Below are positions 19,378 through 30,851 of a stretch of 50,000 nucleotides of DNA, piece after piece (position 1 is the stretch's first letter; each line of letters starts with the position of its first letter). The notes beneath the pieces were generated by a model. That model was not told the DNA's origin. It saw only the letters and a program-made list of their open reading frames with translations, and searched no databases. A program made the position numbers and the translations under genes. Origin of the DNA: Mesostigma viride (lineage: Eukaryota; Streptophyta; Mesostigmatophyceae; Mesostigmatales; Mesostigmataceae); the NCBI GenBank assembly GCA_009746045.1, contig RPFO01000667.1:6287254-6337253 (forward strand). Reading direction: 5' to 3'.

Positions 19378-19633
19378 TAAAGGGGCACGGGAATTAGCGA
19401 TAGCAGAGGGGGCTCGGGAATAACGTTAGCAGAGGGGCACGGGCACTAACGTTAGTGAAGGGGCACGGGCACTAACGTTAGCAGAGGGGGCTGGGCACTA
19501 ACGTTAGTAAAGGGGCACGGGCACTAACGTTAGCAGAGGGGGCTGGGCACTATCGTTAGTAAAGGGGCACGGGCACTAACGATAGCAGAGGGGGCTGGGC
19601 ACTAACGTTAGTAAAGGGGCACGGGCACTAACG
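19378..19633 (+). repeat. 26-27-bp array with palindromic core, left arm
   Basis: About ten units alternating AGGGGCACGGGCACTAACG and GAGGGGGCTGGGCACTAACG forms. Each contains the palindrome CTAACGTTAG or a variant such as CTATCGTTAG. The same array is about three times longer in the right arm. Confidence 0.92.
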
Positions 19634-21085
19634 TAAAGTCTTTACCACAAGGGTTTGCTCACATGACGCTCGGGATCGCTTGGGACCTATTTATGGTAAC
19701 GTGAGATAGGCCAGCTTTGAGAAAGCGAGGTAGTAAATCTATAACTTGGGGGAGAGGCCGGGTTTTGAGGAATCTACTACTGCATTAAACTAATTTACAT
19801 AAAAACCTTTGAAATAAATGTCTTTTTGTGAATGCATGCAGACCGTGACGTCATGGTGGGAGGTCAAAGCTCCTCTCTTGGTGTTCGGGAAGATGCCCGG
19901 ACCTGCATTGAGGACTTGACAGGTGAATCGTGATGTATGTTTTATACACATGAATAACAACCTAACAATGTTGTTGATTTGTTCGCATTTGATTGTAGTA
20001 TCATTTAAGTTTTTGTAAGTTGTTCTCTACCTGAACTACATGCCGGATTGCTTTTTTGTACATGGCCATATATTTTTGCTCACAGGAAAACACACACAAA
20101 TTGTCCAATACACATGACCATGCACCCACACATGATGTCGATCGGTTCTCGGTTTGGTAGTCTCGGTAAGGTATACTTTTTTTTGTTAATTTACATATGT
20201 CAAGAATGGCACACACATACGCTTAGCAGAACGCGGGTTTATTACCAGGGGCGTGTTTGGCATGTTCCCAAGTCCGATAATATCTTCTTGTCTTCCTTTG
20301 TATGCATGCAGGCCCTGACCTAGAGGTAGAAGGAGCAGGTATACCGGGAAGACACCGCCACACCTGACGTGGGACGAACGAGCGCGACCTGTGCGACATC
20401 CTCCTGTGGCTCAAGTGCTGAAGAAGAGTTGCTCGCGGTTGTGTTAACCCATTCCCGATACCGATACAGATGTCCAGCACTAAAGGGCCTCTATGGAGCT
20501 TTTATTGAGAAAAACGTGGCAACTTGCACAGCGATGGAGTGTAGGGTAGAGGGTTGTAGACCCGCCCTGCGCACGCCTGTGAGGGTGCTCCGGTATGTAG
20601 TGTGCATCCTTTGTGTGTGTTATCATTAGTTGGCCTACTCACTACCAAGTGGGAGTGTAATTGTTCGTGGTGGGAGTCCTGCCTTGGATGCCGTCCGCCC
20701 CGGCAAGCCCTCCTCCAGGCAGTCAGGGGAACCACCATTGGGGGGAGGTGGCTCAATTGATGGAGGTGGTAAGCCCCTGCACCGATTGGCTAGTCGGTCG
20801 AATCCCACCAGATGACGTAACTCTCACTGCGTAATGGGAAGCTAATTGGTGGTGGCATAGTCATGGGATGCGTAGGTCTACTTCATGATTACCCGCTATC
20901 TTACTTTGTTTTTATCGTGGTCCTCTCTACTGCTGCAAGGGGCTCCCTACCTGTTGGGGGCGGGGGGGGCGGGTTATCTTTGTTAGTTACGCCGTCTCTC
21001 AGTGGCGTTACGTCCGTTCGATATGGACTTGCCTACAGAGGGTGGTACTGACGTGTTGATCGGGAGTTCCGGTTGAGCCTGTGAT
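19634..21085. other. Foldback-like element interior, no gene established
   Basis: No recognisable protein. One exon-like stretch (about 19834-19921, after TGCATGCAG and before GTGAATC) is open for 29 codons, but it could not be joined to others and is not called. Confidence 0.4.
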
Positions 21086-21503
21086 TCGGGGTTCTTTGAA
21101 CGGAGTTTCTTCTATACGTGAATGCGGGAACAAGAGGCCGCTGGATGAGCGGCTTATATGTCGTAGTGTTTTCTCGTAGCTGTTTGGCTAGAGCTTTTGT
21201 GATTAGTAGATGCAGTATAGTGCATGGTTGAAAAATGAATTAAATAAAATGTGCGTTCCGCGCTTGGGTTGATTATACCCGGGCGGAACGGGGCGTGAGG
21301 TGCAGTGCCCCTGAAAAGAACAACCTACGCATTATTTAATACTAGCCGTGCAGATTCGGGATATTCTACCCCCGGTCTGTACGGTTAGCGTCTTACTAGC
21401 ATCACTGAACATAAGGGTTTAATGACGTCAGTTAGCTAGGGATAAGGGAGGTTTTGCGACTAAAAGCCGCTCTGGCTGGTTTTGTCGGCCTCTTTCTTTG
21501 CTC
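21086..21503 (+). repeat. Duplicated segment B, uninterrupted copy
   Basis: 418 bp found again, split by two insertions, at 25863-25957, 30863-31098 and 31353-31439. The copies differ at very few bases (for example TTTAATAC here versus TTTATTAC). This intact copy shows the pre-insertion sequence of both target sites. Confidence 0.92.
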
Positions 21504-24500
21504 GTTGTCGTTGCGGCGGCAGCCGCAGCTATGGGTGCTGCGGAGCAAAATCCCAAAAGCACTGGTCGCACCGGCCACTTGGCCAGTGGTGAGACTTCCA
21601 GTTGTTAACCGGCCAGGCGTAGTTCCTCGCCCGGTTAACTAAAAGAAAAGAAAATGATTACCTCCGGTCCGCACCTTTTCCCCAGCTTGGGGTCTTTGGT
21701 GGGCCGGGTGCCGTGACAGGTGCTCAACTGTCGCTTGGTCGGCCCAGTGCGCGAGCTGGTGCTCCGTACCTGGGGATGCTTGCACCCCGGGTTGGAGCCG
21801 GATGGCTGGCACTGGCGACCCGTGTCTCGGTCCGCGGCCTGAGGCTTTTTCTTCGGAAATTGCTGCTGGCCAGCAAACTTTGCAATTGCCTTCCGCCGAG
21901 GGGGGGTGGTTGGGGCTGGGGACGGCGATGGGAAAAGCGCTTAAGCTAGAAATTTTTTCCCCACGCATAGAAACCTCGGGGGGGAATGCGGTCTTGGCTG
22001 AACGGACTCTCGTTCAGCCAGGTGCCTGGGGCTGTGGCCTCGGGCATCCGGGCTGGCGGGGCCTGGGCTAGGTCCACGTTTTTTCTCGAAGCACCCCGGG
22101 TCTATGGGGAGACGGCCATAGCGGTACCGACTCGGGGCCCCGAGAGGGGTCATGATAGGCTCGCCGTGCGCAATCGCAGTGCAAATGCGCTGGGCCTTTT
22201 TGGGCCTGGCCTTGCATCCACAGCCGCCGGGCACACGCCTCCCGATGTGGGGGGGCTCCCGTTTTGCGGCAGGGCGGTCACTTGTGACAACGAGCAAGGT
22301 GGAGTGCGGCTTCAAGGGAAAGCCAGGGCGGGGGTGATTGGGCAACGTACTTCCACATCACCTAAAAACGGCCTTTTTTGTTACATGGGGTCATATCTCC
22401 CACACATATAGTCAGATCGGGGTGCCATTCTGGACTTAAGGTCCCCCTAGGACCCTGTTCACATCACATAAATTGGGGGGCCAACTGACCTATTTTTAGC
22501 ATCAAACCGTGACGTGGAAAAGTGCAAAAAACGATGTTTTCCAGGCATAAGGAGGCATAGCAGCCACACACAAGTAGTAAATGCAGTCCAATTCAGCTGG
22601 AAATGGTCATGCTTATTAATTTATATCCAAAGACAAAAACCGCCCTTAAGTATGCAATGTAGGACCAAACTATGTGCTATAATTCTGGCATACATGAGCC
22701 AAAACACCGTTTTAGTGCATTATTTTCAAACTTATGAAGCCCCTGCCAGCACATATGCGGCCCAATCATGCCAGAATTCGTCACATTAATAGCACAATAC
22801 TTGAATTTACACTAGAACACAAGTTGGACATATTAGGACCACTGCCGGCCCACTAAAAGTGACGGATGCAAGCAGAAATAGAGCGATTTTTGCAAAAATA
22901 CTCCATATTCTGCGCCATTGTCTTGGAAAACTTTGCATTCTTCACTCAATTATCGTCATGGCTGTCATGGGATTCATATACATGCCACTGGGGCTGGATA
23001 CATTAGCCAACACAGACTAAAAAAGCGATCATCAAGGGACAAAATCACCATCAATCACAGTAGATGCTGGCATTCGGAACAAGCACCATAGTGCCTACAA
23101 GCCTCAAGAAGGGGAGCTTGGCTGACCAGTCGTGCCTGTCGGCTGACCAGTCTCTTTTCTAAACGGGCCCCGCTCGGCAGCACACACAATCTCCTTTGCA
23201 GTACTTGGCCCACTCTGCTGGGCACCCCTGCTGTGCGTGTCTTATAGCAGCTAATCCAAATATATATCTGCCAGGTGCCTCTCTGCTACATGGAAATACA
23301 AAGCGCAATCAAGGACAGCAGTGGCTTGGGCTGCTATTCAATTGAGCTCAGCACCTAGCTGCTGTACAACATAATTCTGCATCAGTGCCTGTCCTAATTG
23401 CGCCCCCCCGCCCCCTTGCCATCATCGTCATGCTCATCATAGTCTTTGGAACGTGCACTGAACTCCAACCCTTGGACAGTCCATAGGTCATTAAGAATCT
23501 GTGCATGTAATGCTAGCTCTTCTCAGTTGAACTCATCTACCACCCTCTCATGGTCGTGTCATCTCTCATGTAATCCACCTAGGTTTATCGTGGCCACTGA
23601 TCTTTCAGCCCCTCCTGACATCAAAATCTGGGCAAACACACTGTTGACATCACCCTTCCGTTTTAGCCTGCATGGCTCCTCATGTTTACCCTTATCTCAT
23701 CCCTCAACACACCTAGAACTGTCTATTCATCCCCCTTGCATAGGCGGTGCATAACTGCGGCATGATGGGGGATTGCCAAAAATAGGTGTAAAATGCATGA
23801 TGGCACGGGGAGGCTCACACTCATCGGTTTACAATCACACTCATGTGCTAACAATGTCCCTCTCTGCTTTTGACACTGCATGCACATGCATTTCCTACCG
23901 GCTATATCAAGCCTTTAGTGTGGTTTGGTGCATCAAGAGAAATGGCAGGTCAGCTGAGTGCATCAGACACACATTTGTGTTAAGTGTACGCTTGCAACGC
24001 TGTTTGCCCACCGCATGGAGCTCCCCTTTCGGACAGTGGCGCAAGTAGCACTTACACCTTACTCCCAGCCGCTCACCCTGCCCATGCTAGCAACAAGAAC
24101 AAATGCATGGTCCCCATCCCAACGTAAGGTGCATCACATGGATGGCCCTGCCATCACCTAGCAGTGTGCCACCCCTCTCCACCTCAACCTACTCTGAAAT
24201 GCCAGGGCCCCAACAAACCTTTCAAGACATGGCACTCCTCAAAGAAGGCAACCCCTCAAAGAAGGCGAGGCAGTTTAGGTCTAGGGGGGCTTTGGGTAAG
24301 TTAAAAGATGATAGAGTTCACTAACACAGGCCACGGCAACGACAACCTGCCTCACCCGCTGCATCCATACATCACAAGCCATAAACTGCACAGCCTGGCA
24401 TGATTGCCTAAGGGTCACGTGATCCAAGGTGCCCTTCAGGCTCACCCCAGCACACCGGCCCATCCTCACCACCCCACTGGTCATAGTCATCTACAGTGGC

Positions 24501-25750
24501 ATCAAACTCCTCTAGGACAGAGTGCAGTAAAGGCAACATAGACGTCCTGACACAATTGAATAAGAACGTGGCTGCTACCTACTGCCCTTAATAAAAAATG
24601 TCCATGGCTTGCACAAATACGCATTCAATTCTTCAAGCAAGCATGCTAAAACCTTCACAGCACATCCCAAGGTTTATATCCATCGAGCTTTGTCAACAAG
24701 CATGACTTCCTGATGCAAACTTAGCTGTCAAGCTAGGAGGAGGAAAGCTAGGTAAAGAGGTGAGATAGACCCCCCCACAGCACCTTCCTGCACCAAAACC
24801 ATGACAATATCATCCAGAGCTTGCTAAATACGTACAGCTAACCGGTAGCGGGCGACCTTGCAGTCCAGGTTCAGCGCGAACATCTCGTGTCAGCACCCGG
24901 CGGAGATGGCGGACGCGAACCCACAATGCTATAAAAGCGAGTCATAAGACTATTTCGGGGAGCGGTGAACGGCTTGGAACACCGAAGGTATGCCGCGACA
25001 AAAGCCTGAAGTTTTTCTCGGAAATACACGCCTGGATGTGGATTAGGGCACCGTTGTCGTGCTTGTGCTTGCGTTGCGAGCAGGCAACCAGTGTTTCTTG
25101 CAGTGTCGAGCAGTAACAGATGGTGGCGCGAGAGCAATATGTGACTTTTAAATCATGGCTACACAGCTTACACCTCCGCAGGCATGTTGGAACAAGCCCC
25201 GCCATGCCGTGAGCCGAAAAAAAGGAAGAAACGCATCAAGCAAGGACGGTCGTAAACGTCACTGAAAACAGCAAAATCTGACCTGCCGGCAGGTAATGCG
25301 ACAGCCTGGAAAATGTGATTCGTTTCTCGAAAAACTGATTAGCGCTCGTGAAAGTAGACTTGAAGCCCATTCGGATTCCACCTTTTGGGAATTGTGAGCT
25401 TCCAACAAAAAAGTTTCCCCCACAATTAATAAACATGCATTTTCGCTGCCAATTCCAGATCTGGCCGACACAAAAAATCAGCGTCTCAGTTTGCGAATTA
25501 TTTTGACGCATGAACATACGCGAATAATATCTACCATGCATCATCGCAAAGCAGGAGAGTTTACGCGTCGTTTGCATCCATCGCAGCGACTTAATATGCA
25601 TAATTGACTTTTGACTGATATTCCGGCGGACATAGGGTCGACAGCCATGCGAGGTGGAATTTTTCTGGTCCCGTCGTCCTCAACGCGACGCGTTCGCGCC
25701 AAAATTCCCAGGATCTCATGTAACCGGACGGACCGATTTTAGGTGATGTG
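21504..25750. other. Foldback-like element interior, no gene established
   Basis: GC-rich from 21500 to 22350, then AT-richer. Open frames of 60-140 codons exist on both strands but show no recognised domain and overlap each other. No transposase motif, RNA gene or tandem array was recognised. Confidence 0.4.
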
Positions 25751-25862
25751 TGAAGGGCCTCGAACGGCGTGCCTCCGGGCATGTCAATAGTGTCACATGT
25801 ATGCTTCCACTTATTGTTTTAATGAAGATGCTGGTTTTTGTGGGAGCTACGTGGGACATGAA
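25751..25862 (+). repeat. Duplicated segment A, first copy
   Basis: 112 bp, repeated at 31488-31599 with one base changed (CTCGAACGG versus CTTGAACGG). It adjoins segment B directly, giving an A-B-A arrangement once the nested insertions are removed. Confidence 0.88.
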
Positions 25863-26108
25863 TCGGGGTTCTTTGAACGGAGTTTCTTCTATACGTGAAT
25901 GCGGGAACAAGAGGCCGCTGGATGAGCGGCTTATATGTCGTAGTGTTTTCTCGTAGCCATCCACAAAATTCCGGCCACGAGGTAGCCATGGCTGTCGGAG
26001 CTCATAACTTTCACGTTTGAGCACCGAATTTAGCCGTGAATATCACTATCGCTTCGTCTTTCTAAGACGCACATGCTGATATAATTTTCCGAATCTAAAA
26101 CGCAATAT

Positions 26109-27455
26109 ATGGCGCACAAACGCGCCTCGACGCAACGCAGCCTGGCGGCTGCGCTCGGCAATGAAAATTCTGCAGCTCAGGCTGCAGCTTCGCCTTCAGG
26201 TCCGGCAGGCGGCGATGACACTAGTCGTGCACTGGTGGTCGTCCAGCAACCCCCCGGGCTTAACGCCTCGCCATCTGCATCGCCTGACCCCAAGCGCACC
26301 CGCCCAGCCGACGACACAGGAGGGTCTTCACGCCCAGAACCGAGCTTTCGGCCCCGGCCTTTCAAGGTCGCAGATTACGACTGGGCCACCATTTCTCCGA
26401 CCGATGCTCTGCGCTGCATCTTCTTCGGGGATTACGCTTCGCTTTACGACCTGTGCCTCCATTTCCACTCCATCAATCGCCTCCTCGCCCCGGACGGCAG
26501 CCGCTGGGCCAACATCTACGGGCTGTCCGGCTGCGTCCGCCCCCATCTCCAGCACGCCATCCTCAACTCCCTTCTCCAGCGCTCTGACGGCGAGATCTGG
26601 GCTCCACCCCTTTCCGTCCCCACCCTCCGCTCCATCCTCACGGAAGCCTTTCAGCAGCACGTGACCCCCCTTGCTGCCGACATAGCAGCAATCGGCGGCA
26701 CGCTGACTGCTGAACTTCCTCACATTTCCACCGCCGCCGCCTCCACCTCCACGGCCATTTCCGCCTCCACTGCCGACATCAAAGCCCAGCTCCTCGACCT
26801 CGACCAACGCCTTCAAGCCACCGCCAACGCCCTTGAGAGCTTGCATGACACCGCCGGCCTCACCGCCCAGGCGGTGAAGGACATCGCCGCCCAGCCGGCG
26901 CCTGCTGGCTCGGCCGGCGATGCTCCCTCCACCTGGGCGGACTTGCTTAAGCAGCACACCACCTCCACCACCTCCACCATCTCGGCACAACTCAAGCAAC
27001 AAGCCCTCGACCTTCGCGAGGAAGCCGACATCGCCCGGCGCAGCCACAATGTCATCGTCAAGCACTTCGACCAGCAGGCAGGTGAGACCTCCACGAGCCT
27101 TCTTGAGGCATTTAAGCGCGCCATTCTTGCCCCCATGTTACTCACTGGTGAGCTGGACATGTCGGCTGTCCGCCTCCCCCGCGCGCGGGGGAAGGCTGGC
27201 CCGGCCCCCGTGCTCCTCACCTTTAAGTACATGGCGGACAAGCTGGCGTTCCTTAAATGCCGCAAGAAGCTCTCGGAGACTCGCTTCACGCTGGACGACG
27301 ACTTGACCCTGGCCCAGCAACAACGGCGACGCGAGCTATGGCCGGCCTACCTTCAGCTCCGGCAGAGCGCAAGGGGGAAGCCGGTATACTGGAGGGGGGC
27401 GGTCATCCACGTTGACCACAAGCCCTGGCAGCCCCCTCCTGCCACCTCAGACTAG
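26109..27455 (+). CDS. RLE-type element ORF1, L1-ORF1p-like nucleic-acid-binding protein
   Basis: 448 residues. A low-complexity Ala/Ser/Pro N-terminus (1-90) precedes a conserved block with DALRCIFFGDYASLYDLCLHF (about 100-150). Next comes a long Ala/Thr/Ser-rich helical stretch with probable coiled coil (190-330), then a C-terminal module of VLLTFKYMADKLAFLKCRKK, FTLDDDLTLAQQQRRRELWP and VYWRGAVIHVD. The last module resembles the RRM plus C-terminal domain of L1-type ORF1 proteins, which coat element RNA and act as nucleic-acid chaperones. The start ATG lies in GCAATATATGG, as in the degraded copy at 5233. It ends 41 bp before ORF2. Role inferred from family resemblance. Confidence 0.8.
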   Translation: MAHKRASTQRSLAAALGNENSAAQAAASPSGPAGGDDTSRALVVVQQPPGLNASPSASPDPKRTRPADDTGGSSRPEPSFRPRPFKVADYDWATISPTDALRCIFFGDYASLYDLCLHFHSINRLLAPDGSRWANIYGLSGCVRPHLQHAILNSLLQRSDGEIWAPPLSVPTLRSILTEAFQQHVTPLAADIAAIGGTLTAELPHISTAAASTSTAISASTADIKAQLLDLDQRLQATANALESLHDTAGLTAQAVKDIAAQPAPAGSAGDAPSTWADLLKQHTTSTTSTISAQLKQQALDLREEADIARRSHNVIVKHFDQQAGETSTSLLEAFKRAILAPMLLTGELDMSAVRLPRARGKAGPAPVLLTFKYMADKLAFLKCRKKLSETRFTLDDDLTLAQQQRRRELWPAYLQLRQSARGKPVYWRGAVIHVDHKPWQPPPATSD

Positions 27456-27457
27456 GA

Positions 27458-27470
27458 ATATATATACCAG
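27458..27470 (+). repeat. 13-bp direct repeat before ORF2
   Basis: ATATATATACCAG, repeated exactly at 30412-30424. The two copies bracket ORF2, and the ORF1-only copy at 5067-13496 has its junction at the equivalent place. Confidence 0.85.
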
Positions 27471-27496
27471 GGTCAAGGTTCGTTTCTCTCCGGCGC

Positions 27497-30274
27497 ATGC
27501 ACGCCGCTCCGGACGACCCGCTGGGCTTTAAACTGCACATGGTGACCCCCCGCCTGCTCCTCACCCCTCTCGGGCGTGGTGTGCGCGGCCTCCAGGGTGC
27601 GGTTATTGCCCGTTGCCGACGCTTTCTGCAGGGGGACTGGGAGGGGCTGTTTGGCGTGCCGCCCCCGCGCACGGCCCGGCTGTCGGGGGAGGTCAACTTC
27701 GAGCGGGTGGCCGCCGACGTCATCCGCCTCGTCCGCGAGGGGCAGCTCAGCCGGGCCATGACCCGCTTGGAAATGGCCAAGCTCGCCCCCGCCAATGCGG
27801 CTACCCTGGCGGCCTTGGAGGCTCTTCACCCTGCGGAGCCCGGATTCCAGCTGCCCGTGCCGGACCCCCTGCCGGCCCCCCTCCGGCTGGACCGCGACTG
27901 CTTCCTGGAGGTGATGCGTGAGGTCCCGCGGGCTTCCTCTACCGGGCCGTCGGGCTGGCGCTACGAGCACTTGGAGGTCCTGGTGGGGCATGGGGGCGAG
28001 GACATTCTCTTTGACACCCTCATTGACCTGGCGGCTGGTCGCGTTCCTCCCGCTGCGCGCGAGTGGTTAGCGGGCGCTCGCCTCCTCGCTCTGCTCAAGG
28101 GTGTCTTGCCCCCCCCCGAGGGCAAGGTGCGCCCGATCGCCTGCGGTGAGGTGCTCCGCAAGCTCGTGGGCAAAGTGATCTGCCGCCAAAAGGCGCCCGA
28201 GCTCCGTGCCTTTTTCTGCCCGCCCCTCGCAGCGGGTGAGACCTCGGTGGCGGCCCAGCTGGGGGTGACGACTCCAGGCGGGGCGGATATCCTCATCCAT
28301 TCGGTGCAGGCCTACCTCGAGGCCCACCCCACCCACGCTGTCGTCAAGGTCGACTGCCACAACGCGTTCAACAGTCTGTCCCGCGCCAGCATGTTTGCGG
28401 CCGTCATGGAGTCCTTCGAGGACTTGTACGCTTGGACAGCCGTGTGCTACGGCCAGCCCGGCCAACTGGTTCACATCATGGAGGACGGCACTCGCGGCGG
28501 CCTGCTGTCGCGGTCGGGCACCCAGCAAGGGGACCCCCTGGGACCCCTGTACTTTGCCGCCCCCCTCCAGGGTTGCCTCCAAGCGGTCCATGCTGCCCAC
28601 CCGGCGGTCGCTATTCAGGCCTACTTGGATGATATCTACCTGCTGGGCCCTGTGCCGGACACCACCGCGGCTCTGCTGGCACTGCAGACCGCGGTGGCCG
28701 ACATCAACCTCCAGTTGACCCTTGCCAAGTGCGCGGTGTACTCGCCCCAAGGTGATTGCTCCGGCTTTCCGCCCCAGCTCTTGGGCCGGGACGAGCGCCT
28801 CCATGGGTTGGATGTCCTCGGCGTTCCGGTTGGCGACCCCGCGTTTGTCATCGATGCTCTGCGGGCCGCCCTCGAGGCACGCACTGAGGTACTGCCCTTG
28901 ATTGCGCGCCTTCATGATTCGCAGACCAAGGGTCTGCTTCTGTGGTTTTGCGCTCACCCTCGCGTCGTTCACTGGCTCCGGGGCGCTCTTCCGTCTCAGG
29001 TCCGGCTGGCCGCCGAGGGCCACGACGAACGCATCCAGTCGGCCTTGGCGCAGCTGGTCCCGGGCCCCGACCTCCCGCCACATGCTATTCGCATTGCCTC
29101 CCTGCCTGCACGGATGGGTGGCTGCGGTCTGACTCGTGCCGCCCGGCTGGCCCCAGCAGCCTTTTTGGGCTCCGTCGCTCAGTCGTGGGCGGAAAGCTGC
29201 CGGCTCCTGCCCCTTTTGGCAACGGCAGCGCCTGACCTCCTGGACCCCAGCAGCCCTTTGCCCTTCGTCACCGCCATCCAGGAGGCCTATGCTGAGATCC
29301 AGCAGGCCTGTTCTCCCGTCCGTGCCGCTCAGGCGGTACAGCGCCACCTCCCTCGCGGCACTCCCTCGGTCGCCTCCGTTCAATCTCCCGCCGCATTCCC
29401 TGCTCGCGTCATCGATAAACACCAGAAAACCTACGCGGGTATTCTGCACACGGCTGATTGGATTGCTCTTTTCGCGGACCTCAACGCCCAGGGACGTGCG
29501 TGGCTGTTCTCGCTTTCCTTGCGGAGTGTGGGCTCGGCGTACCTTCGTGCTCTTCCCATGGCCCCCCCATTCGCCTTGGCTCCCAGCCACTACTCGGTGG
29601 CGCTCCGGCACCAGCTATTTGCCCCGCAGCCTCTTGTTCCGGCCGGGCGGCCTTGTGGTAGCTGTGGGCAGCCGCTGGATCCCACGGGGACTCACTACCT
29701 TGCCTGCATGGGGGGCCAACAGAATCAGAATTGGTATTTGTATTTGCACACTGTCCTCCTGACGGTGGTGCTCGCCATGATTCGGTCGGTTTTCCCCCAC
29801 GCGAACATCCGGTCCGAGGATGCGGATGGCGCTGCCTTCTATTCCCCCAACCACCGGCCTGACATCGTGGTGCTGGACTTTGAGGGGGGTGGCCGGCATC
29901 TGCTTATTGACGTTTCGGTGGCGCGGCCCTTGGCTCTTAGCCACGTGGCTGGGGCCTCCCTCACGGCAGGTTACACGGCGGACCGGGCGGAGCGGGCCAA
30001 GCTCCTGGCCTACGGCGACGTCGGGCACCATCGTGTGGTGCCCTTTGTCCTGGAGGAGTTTGGGGCCATGGGGCCCCTGACCTCCGCCTTCTTCAAGGAG
30101 TGTTGCCGGCTCCGGGAGGACCGGCTGGACCTGGAGGGCCAGCGGGCCCCATGGTCGGCGCGGACCTGGACGTCATATTGGCGTCAGCGCTTGTCGGTGG
30201 CGCTGACTCGGGCCATGGCTGACATCATGCTCCGCCGTACGCGGGCTGATTTTGCGGTGCAGCAGGGCTATTAG
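27497..30274 (+). CDS. RLE-type element ORF2: reverse transcriptase and restriction-like endonuclease
   Basis: 925 residues. The RT core spans roughly 130-430, with STGPSGWRYEHL, KVRPIACGEVLRKLVGK, VKVDCHNAFNSLSR (motif A), SGTQQGDPLGPLYF (motif B) and AYLDDIYLLG (catalytic, about 376). The C-terminus has a CCHC zinc motif (C-x2-C-x9-H-x3-C, from about 718). It is followed by a restriction-like endonuclease: an upstream acidic segment, HRPDIVVLDF (PD, about 787) and LLIDVSVARP (about 803). This nuclease nicks target DNA to prime reverse transcription. No APE domain is present. The annotated ATG gives a start 41 bp after ORF1. The frame is intact. Confidence 0.9.
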   Translation: MHAAPDDPLGFKLHMVTPRLLLTPLGRGVRGLQGAVIARCRRFLQGDWEGLFGVPPPRTARLSGEVNFERVAADVIRLVREGQLSRAMTRLEMAKLAPANAATLAALEALHPAEPGFQLPVPDPLPAPLRLDRDCFLEVMREVPRASSTGPSGWRYEHLEVLVGHGGEDILFDTLIDLAAGRVPPAAREWLAGARLLALLKGVLPPPEGKVRPIACGEVLRKLVGKVICRQKAPELRAFFCPPLAAGETSVAAQLGVTTPGGADILIHSVQAYLEAHPTHAVVKVDCHNAFNSLSRASMFAAVMESFEDLYAWTAVCYGQPGQLVHIMEDGTRGGLLSRSGTQQGDPLGPLYFAAPLQGCLQAVHAAHPAVAIQAYLDDIYLLGPVPDTTAALLALQTAVADINLQLTLAKCAVYSPQGDCSGFPPQLLGRDERLHGLDVLGVPVGDPAFVIDALRAALEARTEVLPLIARLHDSQTKGLLLWFCAHPRVVHWLRGALPSQVRLAAEGHDERIQSALAQLVPGPDLPPHAIRIASLPARMGGCGLTRAARLAPAAFLGSVAQSWAESCRLLPLLATAAPDLLDPSSPLPFVTAIQEAYAEIQQACSPVRAAQAVQRHLPRGTPSVASVQSPAAFPARVIDKHQKTYAGILHTADWIALFADLNAQGRAWLFSLSLRSVGSAYLRALPMAPPFALAPSHYSVALRHQLFAPQPLVPAGRPCGSCGQPLDPTGTHYLACMGGQQNQNWYLYLHTVLLTVVLAMIRSVFPHANIRSEDADGAAFYSPNHRPDIVVLDFEGGGRHLLIDVSVARPLALSHVAGASLTAGYTADRAERAKLLAYGDVGHHRVVPFVLEEFGAMGPLTSAFFKECCRLREDRLDLEGQRAPWSARTWTSYWRQRLSVALTRAMADIMLRRTRADFAVQQGY

Positions 30275-30851
30275 GTTCCTCCCGTTAGGCGTTTCCATTG
30301 GTCTTATCGTAGTATAGAGCTTTGACATGGCTCTGTATATAGGTTTATAGCTGGGCGTTTGCTTTGGTTTGAGTGATTTCACTCTGCTGTAAGTAATTAT
30401 ATTTTTAATACATATATATACCAGTAGTGTAGATTAGTAAGGCTTAGCCTAGCATGTGGCCCACGCGCATGTGCGCCCATAATGGCCCCCATGGATGATG
30501 CCTTCAACATTTAGCCATGCTTTGTCTATAATGGGACCCCCATGGATGTTGCATTAAGAACTTAGCCATGCTATGCCATGCAGAGAGATGCTCTCTGTCG
30601 AGAAGCCATGCCCTAGCCCTTGCATAGCCATGATGATCTTCCTCCCCCGTGCCAGGATCCCCTTAGCTGGGTTGAACCTGAGACAGCATGGTGGTGCCGG
30701 TGCCCTTGCGGCACCTAGAGCAAGTGTTGCTTACATTCCCACCCTTGCATGAAGTAGCCTAGGATGTATTTAAAGCCATATGCCCCTTCTCAGGGATATG
30801 TGCTACATTGACTCCCAACGGAGTGATGTTGATAATTAATTAATTAATTAA
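30275..30851 (+). other. 3' UTR, hairpin and AATT tail of the RLE-type element
   Basis: The distal part, from 30425, matches 13062-13496. The terminal hairpin at 30806-30828 and the AATT repeats at about 30832-30851 are the putative RT recognition end. Confidence 0.8.

Larger units (their letters stand above)
17188..19633. repeat. Left terminal inverted repeat of the Foldback-like element
   Basis: Outer unique zone 17188-17933, 21-bp array 17934-19361, inner palindromic array 19378-19633. The outer zone is nearly identical to the reverse complement of 39506-40225. It differs by a few substitutions and a short insertion near 17249-17258, where the right arm has one continuous CTTTGGGCG repeat run. 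Confidence 0.88.
25958..30851 (+). mobile_element. Full-length RLE-type non-LTR retrotransposon
   Basis: 4894 bp flanked by the 11-bp TSD TTTCTCGTAGC (25947-25957 and 30852-30862). The intact segment B at 21086-21503 contains the same site once, with no insert, which confirms the boundaries. It carries a 5' UTR (25958-26108), ORF1 (26109-27455), ORF2 (27497-30274), and a 3' UTR ending in a hairpin (30806-30828: ACTCC/GGAGT stem, loop CAAC, weak CAT/ATG outer stem) and an AATT-repeat tail. Both ORFs are intact, so this copy could be active or recently so. Clade inferred: RLE-bearing elements (R2/NeSL/HERO-like superclade). Confidence 0.92.

Noticed and set aside
17789-19423. Open frames of about 470-540 codons on both strands through the left minisatellite (for example repeats of VPGCGKH)
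   Set aside because: The 21-bp unit is a multiple of three and lacks stops in several frames, so length is automatic. There is no start context, domain, codon bias or unique sequence.
19834-19921. Exon-like stretch between TGCATGCAG and GTGAATC
   Set aside because: Open for 29 codons but with no recognisable protein and no partner exon; insufficient support.
21504-22380. GC-rich block as an rRNA or protein gene
   Set aside because: No rRNA motifs were recognised, and overlapping short frames on both strands have no domain.
26328-27065. Glycine-rich 245-codon antisense frame within ORF1
   Set aside because: Complement of ACC/TCC-rich codons of the sense ORF.
28067-29611. 514-codon open frame antisense to the RLE-type ORF2
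   Set aside because: Shadow frame of a GC-rich coding region; no domain, and the sense strand has clear RT and endonuclease motifs.
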